This document shows positions 48,083 to 56,936 of a stretch of DNA of 60,223 nt, piece after piece. Both the position numbers and the translations under genes were made by a program. Origin of the DNA: Deltaproteobacteria bacterium (GTDB lineage: Bacteria > Desulfobacterota > GWC2-55-46 > UBA9637); contig JACRNJ010000011.1 of NCBI GenBank assembly GCA_016219285.1, forward strand, positions 1 to 60,223, written 5' to 3'. Under the pieces are notes generated by a model. That model saw only the letters and a program-made list of their open reading frames with translations. It was not told the origin of the DNA and made no database searches. Numbering within the stretch: position 1 is the stretch's first letter; the number at the start of each line of letters is the position of its first letter.

Positions 48083-48754
48083 ATGTCCAAACTAATAGAG
48101 ATAAAAAATCTTTGTTATACAGCAGAGAACGGCATCGCAATATTTGAAAATGTTGATGCGGCATTTTATGAAGGTGAAAAAGTTGGTATAATAGGGGCGC
48201 TTGGTTCTGGTAAAGCTACGCTAACGAGGCTGTTGCTCGGACTTGAAAAACCTCAAATGGGCAGGGTTTACTTATTTGATAAGGATATAGAGTCACTTAA
48301 GCGGCCAGAACTTGACAGGATGAGGCAGGAGATAGGTGTTGTCTTTGAAAACGCTGCAGTGATAAGCAACCTCAAGGTGATTGAAAATGTTATGCTTCCA
48401 CTCCAATACCATGCCAATTTGGCTTCTGATAGTATAATGGAACGGGCATTTTTTTTGCTCAGCCGTATGGGATATGAGGGCGATATATGGACCCTTCCAG
48501 GGCCTTTGCCGTCTCGCACTAAAAAGATTATTGTTTTGGCCAGGGCAATGGCATTAGACCCTGTAATAATGATATATGACAGGCTCTTGCAAGGGTTTGA
48601 CAGCTATCAAAGTTTGCAACTGCTTGGGTTTATAGATGAATTTCATAAAAGCAGGAATGACAGGTTAAGCATTATGTTAGCCAACGATGAAAGAGATTTA
48701 AAAGATGTGAGGTTGGACAGGATATTAAGGATAGAAAACAGGAGAATTGTTTAA
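48083..48754 (+). CDS. MlaF-like ABC protein with degenerate ATPase motifs
   Basis: Between mlaE and mlaD; GALGSGKATL, VVFENAAV, LPGPLPSRTKKIIVLARAMALDPVIMIYDR, MLANDERD. Confidence 0.88.
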   Translation: MSKLIEIKNLCYTAENGIAIFENVDAAFYEGEKVGIIGALGSGKATLTRLLLGLEKPQMGRVYLFDKDIESLKRPELDRMRQEIGVVFENAAVISNLKVIENVMLPLQYHANLASDSIMERAFFLLSRMGYEGDIWTLPGPLPSRTKKIIVLARAMALDPVIMIYDRLLQGFDSYQSLQLLGFIDEFHKSRNDRLSIMLANDERDLKDVRLDRILRIENRRIV

Positions 48755-49717
48755 ATGGCAGCAACGATGGCAGAACAAAAGGATCCTCGGTTTAGAAATC
48801 TGGAAAAAAAGGTGGGCATATTTGTTTCTATTGTTTTTGTGATGTTATTGGCTATCTTCTTTTTAATGGGAAAGGAGCGGGGCATATTCACACAAAAATA
48901 TATTCTATTTTTTACCGTTGACAGCGGGAGCGGTTTTATTGAGGGAATGCCGGTGAAATTATCAGGATTTAAAATTGGTAAGGTGAAGACTATGTCTTTG
49001 ATTTCCGATGCGAGGGTAAAGGTGGTTCTTGAGATAAATAAGGAATATCAAAAATGGATAAGACAAGGTTCTGTTGCAAAGATGCTAAAAGAAGGGGTTA
49101 TAGGAGAGACTATTATAGATATTACGGTAGGACCTGCTTCTTCCCAACTGATAAAAGACCAAGGCGAGCTTCCCTATGAAAAGGTGATGGGCATAGAAGA
49201 GCTTATTGCAAAAGAGGTAAAGCCAGTCCTTCAAGAAGTGAAGGAAACTATAAGCTATATAAATAATCCTGATAGTGACATAAAAAAAGCTATTGCCAAT
49301 GTCAAAAAATTGTCCGAAGGTTTGTTAAAAACAAAGGACCGCCTGGATGAGGTTTTGAAAGATGCGAAGGGCGCTGTTAAGGAAGCAACCTCTATATTTT
49401 CTAACCTTGGTGAAAAGGCCTTGCCTGTGGTGGATAAATTTAATAATGTCGCAGAAGATGCAGAAAAGGCATCAAAAAAAATTCCAGAGATTGTAGACAA
49501 GGTTGATAAAGCCATGGATGATGTGAAGCAGTTTTCTGATGTTCTTTCCAAAAAAAGCGGCAATATAAAAGATATGCTGGAAAATGCAGAAGACACATTG
49601 AATGATACAAAAGAGATTATAAAAGGGGCAAAGGATACATGGCCAATAAATACGATGGTGCCTCCTAAAGAAGAGATGAAACTTATTCCGTTAGATGGTG
49701 CTGGGAAAGGGCAATAA
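48755..49717 (+). CDS. mlaD: MlaD/MCE-family substrate-binding protein
   Basis: N-terminal TM helix, FFTVDSGSGFIEGMPVKLSGFKIGKVKTMSLI MCE motif, coiled-coil tail. Confidence 0.9.
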   Translation: MAATMAEQKDPRFRNLEKKVGIFVSIVFVMLLAIFFLMGKERGIFTQKYILFFTVDSGSGFIEGMPVKLSGFKIGKVKTMSLISDARVKVVLEINKEYQKWIRQGSVAKMLKEGVIGETIIDITVGPASSQLIKDQGELPYEKVMGIEELIAKEVKPVLQEVKETISYINNPDSDIKKAIANVKKLSEGLLKTKDRLDEVLKDAKGAVKEATSIFSNLGEKALPVVDKFNNVAEDAEKASKKIPEIVDKVDKAMDDVKQFSDVLSKKSGNIKDMLENAEDTLNDTKEIIKGAKDTWPINTMVPPKEEMKLIPLDGAGKGQ

Positions 49718-50724
49718 TGCAAAAGGAAATTACGAATTACGAATTACGAATTACGAATTTAAAATCTAAAATCGTAAATCTTAAATCTCAAATCCTTTTG
49801 CTGCTTGCTGTTTACTGCATACTGCTTACTGTCTTCACAGGTTGCGCTTCCACAAAAAAATCTGAACTGCCGAAGGTTCAGATTGAGGCGGTTGAATATA
49901 ATCAGAGAGGGGTTGATGCAGTTGCAGCAGGAAGCTATGACAAGGCATTGATTGAATTTCAGAAGTCTCTTAGATTGAATACGAGCATTGACAATCAGAA
50001 GGGGATTGCTGTAAATCTTTTGAATTTAGGAAGGCTTTATCTTCTTATGAATAGGTTTGATGATGCCAGTGTGGTATTTGATAGAGCAATAAAAACAGGT
50101 AGTAGTCTTAACGACCAAATTATTCTTTCTGAAGGTTATGCAAGCATGGGGAGGTACTATTATCTAACCGGCAATAATAAAGATGCTATAGATGTTTTGG
50201 AAAAGGCCCTGAATATAGACCGCAAGGAAGGCTATCATGGGATAGGCAGCAGACTTAACATCATGGGGATGCTGTACATGGATAGCAACAGACTGGAAGA
50301 TGCTGAAAAGGTATTTGGTGAGGCCTTGAAATTAAACAAGGATTATGGAATGGAAGCAGATACAGCGGATTCATTCAGAGGATTAGGAGATGTTTCAGCC
50401 AAAAAGGAAGATTATAAAAAGGCTATGGAGTTATATGAAAACGCCCTTGTGATAGATAAAAAAAGCGGCCGAGGCGCTCATATTGCCATTGACTTGTATG
50501 CTCTTGGAAACGTAAGCCTCAAGGAGAATGCTGCGGAAAAGGCGCTGGATTTTTTTCTAAGGGCATATGCAGTTAACTTAAGCCGGGGCGATGTCAAGAT
50601 GGCATTGAAAAATCTTGACATTATAATTGAGATATATACGCGGTCGAAGGATAAGAATAGTGTGGAGATATATTCTTCGGAAAGAGAAAAAGTCTTGAGC
50701 AAAGAAATGGATTACAAAAAGTGA
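49717..50724 (+). CDS. TPR lipoprotein with repeat-derived N-terminus
   Basis: TPR units (YDKALIEFQKSLRLN, YKKAMELYENALVID); lipobox VFTGC; N-terminus MQKEITNYELRITNLKSKIVNLKSQI is repeat sequence. Confidence 0.82.
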   Translation: MQKEITNYELRITNLKSKIVNLKSQILLLLAVYCILLTVFTGCASTKKSELPKVQIEAVEYNQRGVDAVAAGSYDKALIEFQKSLRLNTSIDNQKGIAVNLLNLGRLYLLMNRFDDASVVFDRAIKTGSSLNDQIILSEGYASMGRYYYLTGNNKDAIDVLEKALNIDRKEGYHGIGSRLNIMGMLYMDSNRLEDAEKVFGEALKLNKDYGMEADTADSFRGLGDVSAKKEDYKKAMELYENALVIDKKSGRGAHIAIDLYALGNVSLKENAAEKALDFFLRAYAVNLSRGDVKMALKNLDIIIEIYTRSKDKNSVEIYSSEREKVLSKEMDYKK

Positions 50725-50763
50725 GAAAGGTTAGGATACCGGTTGTTGATGATGAAAGGAATA

Positions 50764-51152
50764 TAAATTCTAATTTCCAATGAAATATCAAATATCAAAA
50801 ACATGAGAAATTTGGTCATTGGACATTTGCTCCGAAAATGCATTTATAACCTATTGATTTGTATAGACTTGTAGGGTGGGCTGCGCCCACCGCAAACATT
50901 AGTCCTTTGTAATGGCGGGCAAAGCCACCCTGCTATTTTCATGCCCCTTTGTGAGCCGAAGGCTCATCGGGGTTTCACCTGAAAATCCCAATAATGGCAG
51001 CCGCAGAGTCTGCCCCTGAATGCTTTTATCAGGGGCTTTATGCCTGCGCAAACGCACCCATAAATAGCGCGGCTGCCGATTTTTATTGCCTTTTGCAAGC
51101 CAAAGGCTCATGATGTTTCATTAGCAATTAGACATTAGGACTTAGGATTTCA
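50764..51152. repeat. Composite nested repeat region (Family B arms enclosing several other repeat words)
   Basis: AATTCTAATTTCCAATGAAATATCAAATATC... and ...CAATTAGACATTAGGACTTAGGATTTCAT enclose AGGGTGGGCTGCGCCCACC, TGCCCCTGAATGCTTTTATCAGGGG and AGCCAAAGGCTCATGATG. Confidence 0.65.
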
Positions 51153-51175
51153 TTTTATTATGAAGGAGAATATAG

Positions 51176-51874
51176 ATGCAGAAGAAAAAAGTCATTAGAG
51201 AAACTATTGAGGCGATTGTCATTGCGTTGGTGCTGGCTCTTATAATAAGGACATTTGTTATTCAGGCGTTTAAGATACCATCCAGTTCTATGGAGCCTAC
51301 CCTTTTGATAGGCGACCATCTGCTTGTCACAAAATTTATCTATGGTGTGCCTGTTCCATTTACCGACCTCAAGATTTTATCATTTAAAAAACCAAAATCA
51401 GGGGATGTGATTGTGTTTGAATTCCCAAACAATCCGGCATATTGCAGGGGTTTTGGAAGCACTATCAGGCAAAGGATTGCAAATACTATAGAGAGAAAAG
51501 ATGTTTGGCAGTTAATTACCGATGATTGCAAGGATTTTATAAAAAGGGTTGTTGCGGTTGAAGGAGATACTGTTGAGGTGAAGGATAAACAGGTTTATGT
51601 AAACGGCAAACCGCTTGAGAATAACCGCGGAGTTAATATTGACCCCACCGTATATCCAAGGGAGACTGAGGTCAGAGATAACTTTGGGCCTTATATAGTT
51701 CCCAGGGAATCTGTGTTCGCAATGGGAGACAACCGCGACAGAAGTTTTGACAGCCGCTACTGGGGCAGTGTAAAACTTGAAGAGATAAAGGGCAGGGCAT
51801 TTATTATCTATTGGTCATGGGACGGCAGTGAACAGTGGGTTAGGTGGAGAAGGTTTGCGAATATTATAAGATAG
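51176..51874 (+). CDS. lepB: Signal peptidase I
   Basis: IPSSSMEPTLLIGDHLLVTKF, FIKRVVAVEGDTVEV, MGDNRDRSFDSRYWG. Confidence 0.95.
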   Translation: MQKKKVIRETIEAIVIALVLALIIRTFVIQAFKIPSSSMEPTLLIGDHLLVTKFIYGVPVPFTDLKILSFKKPKSGDVIVFEFPNNPAYCRGFGSTIRQRIANTIERKDVWQLITDDCKDFIKRVVAVEGDTVEVKDKQVYVNGKPLENNRGVNIDPTVYPRETEVRDNFGPYIVPRESVFAMGDNRDRSFDSRYWGSVKLEEIKGRAFIIYWSWDGSEQWVRWRRFANIIR

Positions 51875-51896
51875 GCAAGAGCGAAGAGGCTAAAAA

Positions 51897-54800
51897 ATGC
51901 CTGAACAAAAACAGTTATTTTTCCTGAACAATCAAAATCTTTTCTCAAACAATTATCTTGAGCATCGCCTGCCCGCAGCCTCTTTGTGGAAAGAACAGGG
52001 AGAAAAGGCCGGCGGCGTTTTTGATAACATAAAAAAGTTGTATGAGGCGATAAAACCGTTAAAACTCGGTTCCGGTGAAGAGGCAGGCATTGAAGAAAAA
52101 TTCATTCGGCCTGTTCTCAAAACCCTTGGCTATGAATTTGACGTTCAGCCGAGAACCCAAAGGGGCTATAAGAAAAAGCGGCCTGATTATGCGCTTTTCA
52201 AAGACAACGTATCTTATGAAGAAGCCCGCAAGGAAAAAGATAACATCCCGCGTTTTTTCACGCAAGCGCTCACCATATTAGAGGCCAAATCATGGGGAAG
52301 GCGGCTGAACGACACAGACCCCAAAGACGCCCTTGATACCCGCGACCCTACAGCACAAACCGTAAAATATCTTGACGATGTCTATCATGCCTCGCAAGGC
52401 CGCATCCAATGGGCGATTCTCACGAACGGCAAAGAGTGGCGGCTCTTTTATTACCGGGCAGCATCCCGCTCAGGAAATTTCTTTGAAGTAAGTCTTGAAA
52501 ATATCATCAGAGAAAACGACAGGGAAAAATTTCTATATTTTTATCTTTTTTTCTCAAGAGACGCCTTTATCCCTGATTTGGCAACCGGCAAGACCTGGCT
52601 TGACCTGCATCTTGACGGCAGCGAGGCTTATGCAAAGGCTGTCAGCGACAGACTAAAGGAACTCATCTTTGACGAGGCGTTTGAAGGGCTTGCAGAGGGG
52701 TTTATCCATTACCGGAGGACTGAACTTTCCATTTCGGAAGAAAGCGATGAAAGCAAAAAGGAAATCTTCAAAGGCTGCCTGACGCTCCTTTACCGCCTGC
52801 TTTTTCTGCTGTATGCCGAAAGCAGAAATCTCCTCCCTGTTGAAGAAGAGGGTTACCGCAGGGTAAGCCTTAAAAAACTCAAAGAGGATATTTACCGCGA
52901 CCTCCCCCTATCTCCCTCCAGAGGGGGACAAGGGGAGGCGCCGGATAAAACTTGTCCCCGAACGTATCTATCGGGGATGAGCAAAAGGTCTTATGCCTGC
53001 TATGCAAGGCTGGAAGGGCTTTTTGAGATTATTGCCAAAGGCGACCCTGCGCTCAATGTTCCCATCTATAACGGAGGATTATTTGAAAATAATCCCCCCA
53101 TTCCCCCTTTAGCAAAGGGGGGCAAGGGGGGATTTCTTGCAGCCCATAAAATACCCGACCCGTATCTTGCAAAAGTTGTTAATCTGCTGACCGTTGACCA
53201 TGAAGATACACACATGCCTCGTGCAATTCCGTTTATAGATTATTCCTCTCTCAATGTCCGCCATCTTGGCGATATTTACGAAGGTCTGCTGGAGTTTCAT
53301 ATTCAGATTGCAGATGAGGATATGGTTGAAGTCAGAGAAGGCGGCAGGGCAATATGGAAAAAACTATCCCCCGATAGAGACGTTCGAGGGCAGGCAGAGG
53401 TAAAAACCGGCGCAAAGACCGGCAGAAGAAAAATAAAAGGCGAAATCTATATCGAGAATTCAAAGCATGAGCGCAAGGCAACAGGCTCATATTACACGCC
53501 GCATTACATCGTGGAATATATCGTCCGAAACACCGTAAATCCTGCGCTGGAGAAAGGGTTTGAAACTGTCGTAGGACTTCTGGCGCAGCTTGAACAGACC
53601 GTAAAGGCGTCAAGCAAACAGAATTTATCAACGGATAGGATAAGGAGTTACCGCGCAAAAATATTGGAGATTGAAGAAGCGATATTCAATGTCATCTTTG
53701 ACATAAAAGTCCTTGACCCTGCTATGGGAAGCGGACACTTCCTTGTGCATACGGTTGATTTTATATCAGACAAAATTATCTCCTTTCTTGCCGGTTATCC
53801 CGGAAATCCTGTCATAAAAAAGATAGCAGGTTTAAAACAGGAAATTATCGGCGAAATCAACCGGCAGGGAGTCAGAATTGATGAAAGCAAACTCACGGAG
53901 GTCAACCTCATAAAGCGAATGGTGATGAAACGGTGCATCTACGGCGTTGACCTCAATGAAATGGCGGTTGAACTTGCAAAACTTTCGCTGTGGCTTGATT
54001 CGTTTACCCTCGGTGCGCCCTTGAGTTTTCTTGACCATCACTTGAAATGCGGGAATAGCCTGATAGGCGCAAATCTTGAGGCTCTTGAAAAGGCTACGGA
54101 AGGCCAGCTCTTTAAAATAAATATCGAACCGCTGAAAAGGGCTATACGGGATATGCTTTTCATATCCAGCCTGTCCGACGCCACATATCAGCAGGTAAAG
54201 GACTCGGCAAGCAAATACAGGGAAGCGGATACAAGCGTTGAAGGATACAGGATGCTCCTTGATATGCTTGTATCGGAACACTTTGGAATCAAAGAGGCAA
54301 AGAGTTTTCTTCTGGACAAGGGGACAAAGATAGACCTGAATAACCTCAAAAAATCCATTGATTCAATGTCTGCTAAAGATAAAAAAGTTATAGAGGATAT
54401 TGAAAAGGCTGCCGCAAGAAAACAGTTCTTCCACTGGGAAATAGAGTTTCCAGAGGTTTTCTACGAGCGGGTTGGCGAGCATGAACAAAAAGTGGAGAAA
54501 AAAGAAAATGCCGGATTTGACTGTGTCATAGGAAATCCGCCGTATGATGTTTTGTCCGAACTTGAACAAGGAAAAGAGGTTGCATTGGAAAAAGAGTTTT
54601 TCTCACAAAGTGAAACATATAAACATGCTGTCGGAAGTAAACTGAATTTTTACCGTCTCTTTAGCGGGTTATCTTTGAACTTACTCCAAAACAAAGGTGT
54701 GCATGGATTTATTGTTCCGATGGCGCTGCTGGCCGATAAACAGGCTAAACCCCTCCGCGAGAATATGCTGAAAAAATATTCTTTTCAGAAAATAGAAGCC

Positions 54801-56423
54801 TTTCCGCAAAAAGACGATCCAACAAACAGGATATTTTTTGAGGCCAAGCTTTCCACATGTATTTACATCCTTAAAAAAGACAAGCCTTCATTGTTTTCAG
54901 TGAGAATACATCCGGGCAAAGACATACTTGAGACTTCAAATTCTTTATTGATTACACCGCACCAGATTGAAGAATTTGACAAAGAAAACCTGAGTATTCC
55001 AAGTTATCCCGATATGACCGGAGAGGATTTTAAACTTGCCTTGCAGTTGAACGGAACCTCTAACGGAATTACTCTCGGACACTTTGCACCATCTCAGCAA
55101 GGCGAGGTTAATCTTACAGGGCATTGCGATTTTTTGACAGACGAAAAAAAAGGGCAAGTTGTTTTAAGAGGCGGCCACATAAACCGTTATGAATTTCAAG
55201 AAGAGCCAAAGCAGGGCGAGCCCATGTATCTCGATGTTAAAAGATTTCTTGATGCACATGGCAAAAATACAAAGGCGTATGATTACAGGCACACCCGCAT
55301 TGGTTATCAGAGAGGAGCGGCAATAGACAACTGGCGGAGAATAATAGCGACCATAGTTGAAAAAGATAATTTTTGCTCCGACACAATAAACTACATAATT
55401 ACGCCTAAAGAATATAATCTCTTTGCCATTCTTGCTCTCTTGAACTCCTCGTTGTGGGAGTGGAGATTCAGACTTACAAGCACAAACAACCATGTAAATT
55501 CCTATGAGATTGACTCTATGCCCATGCCTCCAATCTCCTTTACCACCCCTGAAAAAGAGAGGAAGGAGAAAGTTTTTGAGGCGATTGGACTTTATGAGAA
55601 ATATATGTTAGAGTTAAACAAAGGAACCAAGTATGCAGAAACAGAAGCCCAAAAAGAACATAGTAGAGCAGTGGAGGATGACCCTCACAACGGAAGAAAA
55701 ACTGAGAAAATATCTGGAAAGCATTCCGGCGCAGGTAAGCGCATCTATGGCATTCGAGGGCGAGTATGTAAGCCTGAAGATGTTGAAAGAGTATCTGAAA
55801 AGCCTGAAGAATATCGCACAACCGCACGACACACACGTTTCATAGAGTCCAGCCTCGGCATCAAATCATACTCTGAACTTGCCCCTCACCTTGCAAAAGG
55901 GGTGGAGCGCGTCATGACTTCTCTCCTTGAACACCCTGCCAATGAGTTGAGGATAATCCCTGAATTTATCTGCAAGCTTCATAAGAATGCATTTGTAGAG
56001 TTTTTCCCTTCCTGGGCGGGGTGTTACAGGGATAGGGATGTAACCGTTGGCACATACAATCCTCCGCCATATTATGAAGTGCCTGTTTTAATGCGGCAAT
56101 ACTGCGATGATGTTGAATTTCGCCTCTCTTCTCTTGGAATCAAGCCGCAGGTTAATGATATACTTTTTGAAGCCTTTGCGTTTGTCGAAGGCAGGTTGTT
56201 GAGCATACATCCCTTTGTTGATTTCAATGGCAGAATTGCGAGGATGCTTCTTTTCGGTTTGCTTTACAGATTAGACCTTCCGCCAGTGCAGCTTGTCCCT
56301 GATGAGAAAGATGAAAAGGGAAAAAAGGAATATTTTGATGCCCTTGCAAAAGCCGACACAATGGACTGGCAGCCGCTAATTGAGGTCTGGAGGAAAAGAT
56401 TCGGGAGCGGCAAGCAAATATGA
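51897..56423 (+). CDS. Type IIG restriction-modification protein continuing in frame into a C-terminal Fic domain
   Basis: RPDYALF...ILEAKSW (PD-ExK), DPAMGSGHFL (MTase motif I), GNPPYDVL (motif IV), then KLHKNAFVEFFPSWAGCYR...HPFVDFNGRIARMLLFGLL (Fic). Confidence 0.85.
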   Translation: MPEQKQLFFLNNQNLFSNNYLEHRLPAASLWKEQGEKAGGVFDNIKKLYEAIKPLKLGSGEEAGIEEKFIRPVLKTLGYEFDVQPRTQRGYKKKRPDYALFKDNVSYEEARKEKDNIPRFFTQALTILEAKSWGRRLNDTDPKDALDTRDPTAQTVKYLDDVYHASQGRIQWAILTNGKEWRLFYYRAASRSGNFFEVSLENIIRENDREKFLYFYLFFSRDAFIPDLATGKTWLDLHLDGSEAYAKAVSDRLKELIFDEAFEGLAEGFIHYRRTELSISEESDESKKEIFKGCLTLLYRLLFLLYAESRNLLPVEEEGYRRVSLKKLKEDIYRDLPLSPSRGGQGEAPDKTCPRTYLSGMSKRSYACYARLEGLFEIIAKGDPALNVPIYNGGLFENNPPIPPLAKGGKGGFLAAHKIPDPYLAKVVNLLTVDHEDTHMPRAIPFIDYSSLNVRHLGDIYEGLLEFHIQIADEDMVEVREGGRAIWKKLSPDRDVRGQAEVKTGAKTGRRKIKGEIYIENSKHERKATGSYYTPHYIVEYIVRNTVNPALEKGFETVVGLLAQLEQTVKASSKQNLSTDRIRSYRAKILEIEEAIFNVIFDIKVLDPAMGSGHFLVHTVDFISDKIISFLAGYPGNPVIKKIAGLKQEIIGEINRQGVRIDESKLTEVNLIKRMVMKRCIYGVDLNEMAVELAKLSLWLDSFTLGAPLSFLDHHLKCGNSLIGANLEALEKATEGQLFKINIEPLKRAIRDMLFISSLSDATYQQVKDSASKYREADTSVEGYRMLLDMLVSEHFGIKEAKSFLLDKGTKIDLNNLKKSIDSMSAKDKKVIEDIEKAAARKQFFHWEIEFPEVFYERVGEHEQKVEKKENAGFDCVIGNPPYDVLSELEQGKEVALEKEFFSQSETYKHAVGSKLNFYRLFSGLSLNLLQNKGVHGFIVPMALLADKQAKPLRENMLKKYSFQKIEAFPQKDDPTNRIFFEAKLSTCIYILKKDKPSLFSVRIHPGKDILETSNSLLITPHQIEEFDKENLSIPSYPDMTGEDFKLALQLNGTSNGITLGHFAPSQQGEVNLTGHCDFLTDEKKGQVVLRGGHINRYEFQEEPKQGEPMYLDVKRFLDAHGKNTKAYDYRHTRIGYQRGAAIDNWRRIIATIVEKDNFCSDTINYIITPKEYNLFAILALLNSSLWEWRFRLTSTNNHVNSYEIDSMPMPPISFTTPEKERKEKVFEAIGLYEKYMLELNKGTKYAETEAQKEHSRAVEDDPHNGRKTEKISGKHSGAGKRIYGIRGRVCKPEDVERVSEKPEEYRTTARHTRFIESSLGIKSYSELAPHLAKGVERVMTSLLEHPANELRIIPEFICKLHKNAFVEFFPSWAGCYRDRDVTVGTYNPPPYYEVPVLMRQYCDDVEFRLSSLGIKPQVNDILFEAFAFVEGRLLSIHPFVDFNGRIARMLLFGLLYRLDLPPVQLVPDEKDEKGKKEYFDALAKADTMDWQPLIEVWRKRFGSGKQI
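55633..55845 (+). CDS. Small class-I Fic antitoxin-like protein (VbhA/FicA-like), in a different frame
   Basis: 70 aa; MQKQKPKKNIVEQWRMTLTTEEKLRKYLESIPAQVSASMAFEGEYVSLKML; SMAFEG fits the Fic inhibition motif (S/T)xxxE(G/N); directly precedes the Fic domain. Confidence 0.6.
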   Translation: MQKQKPKKNIVEQWRMTLTTEEKLRKYLESIPAQVSASMAFEGEYVSLKMLKEYLKSLKNIAQPHDTHVS

Positions 56424-56869
56424 GCCATCATATTGATATTCTGAAGTGGATTGATAAAGAAATTAGGGACGGGAGAAATGACACTATCCACGACATCCTT
56501 GCCTTTCTCGCAGAGCAGATGATTGAAATGAACAAGGCAAAAAATGAGGAAATTAAAGGCTTCCTTAAATGGCTTGAAAGGGAAATCGGCGCAGAGATTG
56601 ACGCCTTAACAAATAAAACTGCAATCAAGGAATACCACGAGCACAGCTTTGAGGAGTTCCTTGTTCTTCTCAAAAAGAACAAAAACAAAATCTCAATTGA
56701 CCCCTCAGACCGCAAAAAACAAGAACTCCTTGAAAAGGATTTTACAAAAAGCATTGCAGCGCTTGAGCCGTTGAAAGAAAAAATTAAAGCTACTGATGAG
56801 TTGATAGATGAGATTGTTTATAAACTATATGGATTGAATGAGGAGGAGGTTGGGGTGGTGGAGGCTTGA
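56420..56869 (+). CDS. Detached C-terminal segment of the type IIG RM protein
   Basis: TIHDILAFLAEQMIEMNKAKNEEIKGFLKWLEREIGAEI...ATDELIDEIVYKLYGLNEEEVGVVE, typical tail of Eco57I-like RM proteins; ATGA overlap with the upstream stop. Confidence 0.75.
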   Translation: MSHHIDILKWIDKEIRDGRNDTIHDILAFLAEQMIEMNKAKNEEIKGFLKWLEREIGAEIDALTNKTAIKEYHEHSFEEFLVLLKKNKNKISIDPSDRKKQELLEKDFTKSIAALEPLKEKIKATDELIDEIVYKLYGLNEEEVGVVEA

Positions 56870-56936
56870 CCCGTTTTGCCGTTACCGGCAGCCTTTTTAT
56901 TGTATTGTCCGTTTACCTATGCTATAAAACTTTTCT

